Under the pieces are notes generated by a model. It was not told the origin of the DNA. It searched no databases and was given only the letters and a program-made list of their open reading frames with translations. The position numbers were made by a program, and so were the translations under genes. From NCBI GenBank assembly GCA_035542155.1, contig DATKLX010000020.1, forward strand, positions 1 to 9,584: a stretch of 9,584 nt of DNA. The letters run 5' to 3'. Below are positions 7,129 through 9,584 of this stretch, in pieces. Positions within the stretch are counted from its first letter, which is position 1, and every line of letters begins with the position of its first letter. Origin of the DNA: DATKLX01 sp035542155 (GTDB lineage Bacteria; Chloroflexota; Anaerolineae; Anaerolineales; Anaerolineaceae).

Positions 7129-7626
7129 CTACGTGCTCTCTGTGGCCAGCTTTTGCCCATTTCCCCCGCACGGATCTGGCGGAATCCACTGGTAGGTATC
7201 TTTGAGGATGCGTGGGATCAACGCCGTTCGCGTGCGGCGCATCCCGGGCACCTGATGCAGCTTCTGGGTAATGAACTCTTGCAGCTCCTCGCTGCTCTTG
7301 AACAGCGCCTGGAGACTGATATCCTGGTCGCCGGTCGAAATCGCCATGTAGGAGATCTCGGGCAGTTCCATCAGCGCGGCGATAGCCTGCGGCATGCTCC
7401 CGATTTCCAGTTCGCAGAACATGTCGACCGCCAGCGTATAACCAAATGCCTCCGGGTTCACCACCGCGACAGTGCGGATCAATTTCTCTTCCTTGAGCCG
7501 CTTGATGCGATGGTGGATGGTCCGTTCTGGGATGCCTGTTTCACGCGCGATCCGGGATGTCGTCGCGCGCGCGTCCTGGCTGAGAACCGTAATGATCTTT
7601 TGGTCCGTACAATCCAGAGCAGGCAT
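7129..7626 (-). CDS. Lrp/AsnC family transcriptional regulator
   Basis: A 165-residue DNA-binding regulator. The N-terminal winged helix-turn-helix covers about residues 4-60: LDCTDQKIITVLSQDAR, then SRIARETG, then the recognition helix PERTIHHRIKRL (33-44). The C-terminal ligand-binding RAM domain runs from about 65 to 145 with the expected GD turn at 99-100 (STGDQDISLQ). A polar tail of about 20 residues after the domain (PPDPCGGNGQKLATEST) is longer than usual. GGGAGGG at 7632-7638 lies five bases before ATG 7626. The family forms dimers and higher oligomers and often binds amino acids. This gene lies upstream of the putrescine operon on the same strand and is divergent to an aldehyde dehydrogenase, so it most likely regulates these genes and itself. 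The effector is unknown. Confidence 0.9.
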   Translation of the reverse strand: MPALDCTDQKIITVLSQDARATTSRIARETGIPERTIHHRIKRLKEEKLIRTVAVVNPEAFGYTLAVDMFCELEIGSMPQAIAALMELPEISYMAISTGDQDISLQALFKSSEELQEFITQKLHQVPGMRRTRTALIPRILKDTYQWIPPDPCGGNGQKLATEST

Positions 7627-7652
7627 ACATTCCCTCCCTGGTCAAGAATATA

Positions 7653-7681
7653 TAGACAATATAGGTAAAAAATGCTATGAT
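7653..7681 (+). promoter_or_regulatory. Sigma70-type promoter for the second aldehyde dehydrogenase gene
   Basis: TAGACA (7653-7658) and TATGAT (7676-7681) are separated by exactly 17 bp, each one base off the sigma70 consensus. Transcription would start near 7688 and leave a leader of about 109 bases before the GTG at 7797. It overlaps the divergent promoter of the Lrp gene. Confidence 0.6.
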
Positions 7682-7689
7682 TAGTATAG
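7675..7689. promoter_or_regulatory. 15-bp dyad covering both -10 boxes, candidate Lrp-type operator
   Basis: CTATGATTAGTATAG reads CTATACTAATCATAG on the other strand, so the pattern CTATnnTnAnnATAG is symmetric. Its two halves contain the -10 hexamers of the two divergent promoters. The length and A/T-rich symmetric form fit the 15-bp sites bound by Lrp/AsnC proteins, but the symmetry could also simply reflect two facing -10 boxes. Confidence 0.45.
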
Positions 7690-7711
7690 CAATTGGTCGC
7701 TGGAATGTCAA
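7683..7711 (-). promoter_or_regulatory. Strong sigma70-type promoter for the Lrp/AsnC gene
   Basis: On the minus strand a perfect -35 TTGACA (7711-7706) is followed after 17 bp by TATACT (7688-7683). The start site would be near 7676, giving a leader of about 50 bases before ATG 7626. Because no separate promoter is seen for ydcS, this one may drive the whole minus-strand cluster. Confidence 0.75.
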
Positions 7712-7724
7712 TAGATTATTCATT

Positions 7725-7777
7725 GGATGGCGGTTTTCGCCACGATTTTGTGAAAATGTGGCGGATGGTGGTTTTCG
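7725..7777 (+). promoter_or_regulatory. Structured leader of the second aldehyde dehydrogenase: hairpins and direct repeats
   Basis: CGCCAC (7738-7743) pairs with GTGGCG (7758-7763), and ATTTT (7745-7749) with AAAAT (7753-7757), giving an 11-bp stem with one bulged G and a GTG loop. A competing small hairpin uses TGGCG (7728-7732) with CGCCA (7738-7742), so the two are mutually exclusive. GGATGGCGGTTTTCG (7725-7739) recurs as GGATGGTGGTTTTCG (7763-7777). No U-tract follows. The element ends just before the Shine-Dalgarno AAAGGAGG (7783-7790). Confidence 0.5.
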
Positions 7778-7796
7778 GGAGTAAAGGAGGAACCAG

Positions 7797-9218
7797 GTGG
7801 AACCAAAATTGTTTATTGCCGGTCATTGGGTGGATACGGATAATTGCCTCGAAGTGACCAATAAATATACCGGTGAAGTGATCGCCGCTTTGCCCATCGC
7901 AAGTCAGACGGACGTTGATGCCGCCATTGCCGCTGCAAAGCAAATCGCGCCAGCGATGGCTGAGATGCCTGCCTACAAGCGCAGCCAGATCCTGGCGCGC
8001 ACCGCGGCGTTGATCTCTGAGCGGAAGCAAGAGTTCGCGCGGATGATCGCCATGGAGGCGGGAAAGGCGCTCAAATACGCCCGGGCCGAGGTGGAGCGTG
8101 GGATCAGCACGTTCACCATCGCCGCGGAAGAGGCCAAGCGCATCCATGGAGAGACGGTCCCCATGGACGCGGTCCAGGCCGGGGAGGGCTATTTTGGCTT
8201 CACTACCCGGCGGCCCGTAGGGGTGATCGCCGCGATCAGCCCGTTCAACTTCCCGCTCAACCTGGTGGCGCACAAGGTGGCTCCAGCCATCGCCGCGGGC
8301 AATACCGTGGTCCTCAAACCGGCCAGCACCACCCCGTTGACCGCGGTCATGCTTTGTGAAGTGATCAGCGAGGCTGGTCTGCCCGCCGGCGCGCTCAACC
8401 TGGTGGTCGGCTCGGGCAGTACGGTGGGCGAGTGGCTGGTAACCGATCCGCGGGTGGATAAGATCACCTTTACCGGAAGCCCTGCCATTGGACAGCACAT
8501 CACCGCAGTGGCAGGGATTAAAAAAATCACCCTCGAGCTGGGCAATACTTCGCCGGTGATCGTCGCTCCCGACGCCGACCTGGACCTGGTGGCCAAACGC
8601 GCCGCGGTGGGGGCTTATTACAATTCGGGCCAGGTCTGCATTTCAGTGCAGCGCATCTACAGCCAGAAAGGGATCTACGAGCCCTTCACCGAAAAGTTTG
8701 TCCAGGCCAGCGAGGCCATGGTGGTCGGCGACCCGCTGGATGAGCGCGTCGACGTCGGCCCGATGATCGACCTGGGCGAGGTCGACCGCATCGATTCGTG
8801 GGTCCACGAGGCCCAATCGGCAGGGGCGCGGGTGCTGACCGGCGGCAGGCGCGAGGGCCAGGTCTACTGGCCCACGGTGCTGGCGAATGTCCAGCCAGAC
8901 ATGAAGGTGGTGGCGCAGGAAGCTTTTGCCCCGGTAGCCTCGGTGATCGCGTACGACGATTTTGAGGAAGCCTTGCGCATGGCCGACCAGACTGAGTACG
9001 GCCTGCAGGTCAGCGTGTTCACCCGCGATATCAACCGCGTCTTTCAGGCGGTCAAGCGCCTCAATTTTGGCGGGGTGATCGTCAACGATACCCCCAACTT
9101 CCGCGCAGACCACATGCCCTACGGCGGCAACCGCCAGAGCGGTCTGGGCCGCGAAGGGGTGCGCTACGCCATCGAGGACATGACCAATTTGCAAATGGTG
9201 GCGATCCGGCTGGGGTAA
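7797..9218 (+). CDS. NAD(P)-dependent aldehyde dehydrogenase, lactaldehyde/GapN-like branch
   Basis: A 473-residue cytoplasmic aldehyde dehydrogenase. Catalytic residues are in place: Asn151 (ISPFNFP), Lys174 (LKPASTTP), Glu247 (LELGN), Cys281 (NSGQVCISVQR) and Glu375, here in QEAFAPV rather than the usual EVFGPV. The ending NDTPNFRADHMPYGG and SGLGREGVRYAIEDMT is typical of the branch holding archaeal lactaldehyde dehydrogenase, phosphonoacetaldehyde dehydrogenase and non-phosphorylating glyceraldehyde-3-phosphate dehydrogenase. It is thus not a duplicate of the PatD-type enzyme in the window. Start is GTG 7797, six bases after a near-perfect AAAGGAGG. It is divergent to the Lrp gene and followed by a terminator, so it is probably a single-gene unit. 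In this setting it might oxidise succinate semialdehyde or another aldehyde from polyamine breakdown; that is inference only. Confidence 0.88.
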   Translation: MEPKLFIAGHWVDTDNCLEVTNKYTGEVIAALPIASQTDVDAAIAAAKQIAPAMAEMPAYKRSQILARTAALISERKQEFARMIAMEAGKALKYARAEVERGISTFTIAAEEAKRIHGETVPMDAVQAGEGYFGFTTRRPVGVIAAISPFNFPLNLVAHKVAPAIAAGNTVVLKPASTTPLTAVMLCEVISEAGLPAGALNLVVGSGSTVGEWLVTDPRVDKITFTGSPAIGQHITAVAGIKKITLELGNTSPVIVAPDADLDLVAKRAAVGAYYNSGQVCISVQRIYSQKGIYEPFTEKFVQASEAMVVGDPLDERVDVGPMIDLGEVDRIDSWVHEAQSAGARVLTGGRREGQVYWPTVLANVQPDMKVVAQEAFAPVASVIAYDDFEEALRMADQTEYGLQVSVFTRDINRVFQAVKRLNFGGVIVNDTPNFRADHMPYGGNRQSGLGREGVRYAIEDMTNLQMVAIRLG

Positions 9219-9224
9219 GTGTTC

Positions 9225-9257
9225 AGACCCTAAGGGTTTCCGAAACCCTTAGGGTCT
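9225..9257 (+). terminator. Rho-independent terminator / palindrome after the aldehyde dehydrogenase
   Basis: AGACCCTAAGGGTTTC (9225-9240) is the exact reverse complement of 9242-9257, with a single C between the arms. It begins six bases after the stop codon and is followed by TCTTTTGGATTTT, a broken U-tract. A terminator is likely. The perfect, nearly loop-free palindrome also suggests a dispersed repeat. Confidence 0.7.
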
Positions 9258-9322
9258 TCTTTTGGATTTTCGCCGTAAATAACGAAAAACTTGCCGATCT
9301 GGCAAATCAATCCCTTTCCCTA

Positions 9323-9350
9323 TTGACTTTTTCGCAAAGAACCGTATACT
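9323..9350 (+). promoter_or_regulatory. Sigma70-type promoter for the putative patA gene
   Basis: TTGACT (9323-9328) and TATACT (9345-9350) are spaced by 16 bp. Transcription would start near 9357, about 65 bases before ATG 9422. Together with the terminator just upstream it shows that the aminotransferase gene is a separate unit. The 12 bp from the -10 box, TATACTATTTAT, match the Lrp-gene promoter at 10 positions. Confidence 0.7.
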
Positions 9351-9421
9351 ATTTATTACAAAATGGATATATATAGTCTTCTTGTTGAACGCGGTATGGC
9401 ACTCGTAGTTTAGAGGTGTGA

Positions 9422-9584
9422 ATGACCCAACCGTCCCTGGATCAGGCAAATGAATATGCCTCACACTGGCTGGATATCATCGAAACCCCGCAGCTCACCG
9501 AGGAGCAGGCCCACGAGATTATCGCTGAATCGCAGCGCAACTTTGCCGAGCACTTCAACCGCGGCTGGCTGGATTACCGCAAAT
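9422..9584 (+). CDS. patA: Class III aminotransferase N-terminus, putrescine aminotransferase-like (partial)
   Basis: Fifty-four codons are present before the window ends. ATG 9422 follows GAGGTG (9413-9418) at short spacing. The pattern LDIIETPQLTEEQ ... FAEHFNRGWLDYRK aligns from memory with the N-terminus of E. coli putrescine aminotransferase PatA (LNLIEKRTLDHEE ... FKEHVNPGFLEYRK). This arm precedes the PLP-binding domain, so no catalytic residue can be seen. PatA converts putrescine and 2-oxoglutarate to 4-aminobutyraldehyde and glutamate, producing exactly the substrate of the PatD enzyme in the window. Another class III aminotransferase, acting for instance on ornithine, lysine or 4-aminobutyrate, cannot be excluded from 54 residues. 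Confidence 0.65.
   Translation, partial: MTQPSLDQANEYASHWLDIIETPQLTEEQAHEIIAESQRNFAEHFNRGWLDYRK

Noticed and set aside
6763..7668. 301-codon open frame on the plus strand opposite the Lrp gene and leader
   Set aside because: It is antisense to a well-formed Lrp/AsnC gene, has no Shine-Dalgarno, crosses the pyrimidine-rich gap with low-complexity Leu/Phe/Ser residues and shows no recognisable domain.
9249..9464. 71-codon minus-strand open frame between the dehydrogenase and patA
   Set aside because: It overlaps the terminator, the clear patA promoter and the patA start, and has no family features.

Overview
The window looks like a bacterial chromosome segment with moderately high GC content, good Shine-Dalgarno sites and sigma70-type promoters. 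I infer a member of the Chloroflexota, perhaps Anaerolineae. The main hints are a membrane-anchored protein with a very long Pro/Thr repeat tail, a style common in that group, and several palindromic or tandem intergenic repeats. No rRNA or other marker gene is present, so the taxonomy is tentative.

Layout. Positions 1-1144 (+) hold the possible tail of an unknown ORF and then a Pro/Thr-rich single-pass membrane protein. A 53-nt hairpin (1150-1202) separates it from a convergent minus-strand cluster reading from 7626 down to 1265. That cluster encodes an Lrp/AsnC regulator, a 240-bp purine-rich leader, a putrescine-type binding lipoprotein (YdcS), gamma-aminobutyraldehyde dehydrogenase (PatD), the transporter ATPase (YdcT) and two permeases (YdcU, YdcV). 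The last four genes overlap by 4, 11 and 11 nt. To the right (+) are a second aldehyde dehydrogenase of another subfamily (7797-9218), a hairpin terminator (9225-9257), a clear promoter (9323-9350) and the first 54 codons of a gene resembling putrescine aminotransferase PatA.

How it fits together. The parts form a putrescine uptake and degradation locus. YdcS captures the diamine outside the membrane and YdcTUV imports it. PatA transaminates it to 4-aminobutyraldehyde, and PatD oxidises that to 4-aminobutyrate. The second aldehyde dehydrogenase may act further downstream, for example on succinate semialdehyde, but its substrate cannot be read from the sequence. The Lrp/AsnC protein is the likely regulator. 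The lrp gene and the second dehydrogenase are transcribed divergently from two overlapping promoters whose -10 boxes form one symmetric 15-bp element. A 12-bp stretch of that element recurs with two mismatches at the patA promoter, suggesting common control.

The least usual features are this symmetric double promoter, a leader with two mutually exclusive hairpins before the second dehydrogenase, the placement of patD between ydcS and ydcT, and a tandem 9-bp repeat between ydcS and patD. I found no mobile element, CRISPR array, tRNA or rRNA.
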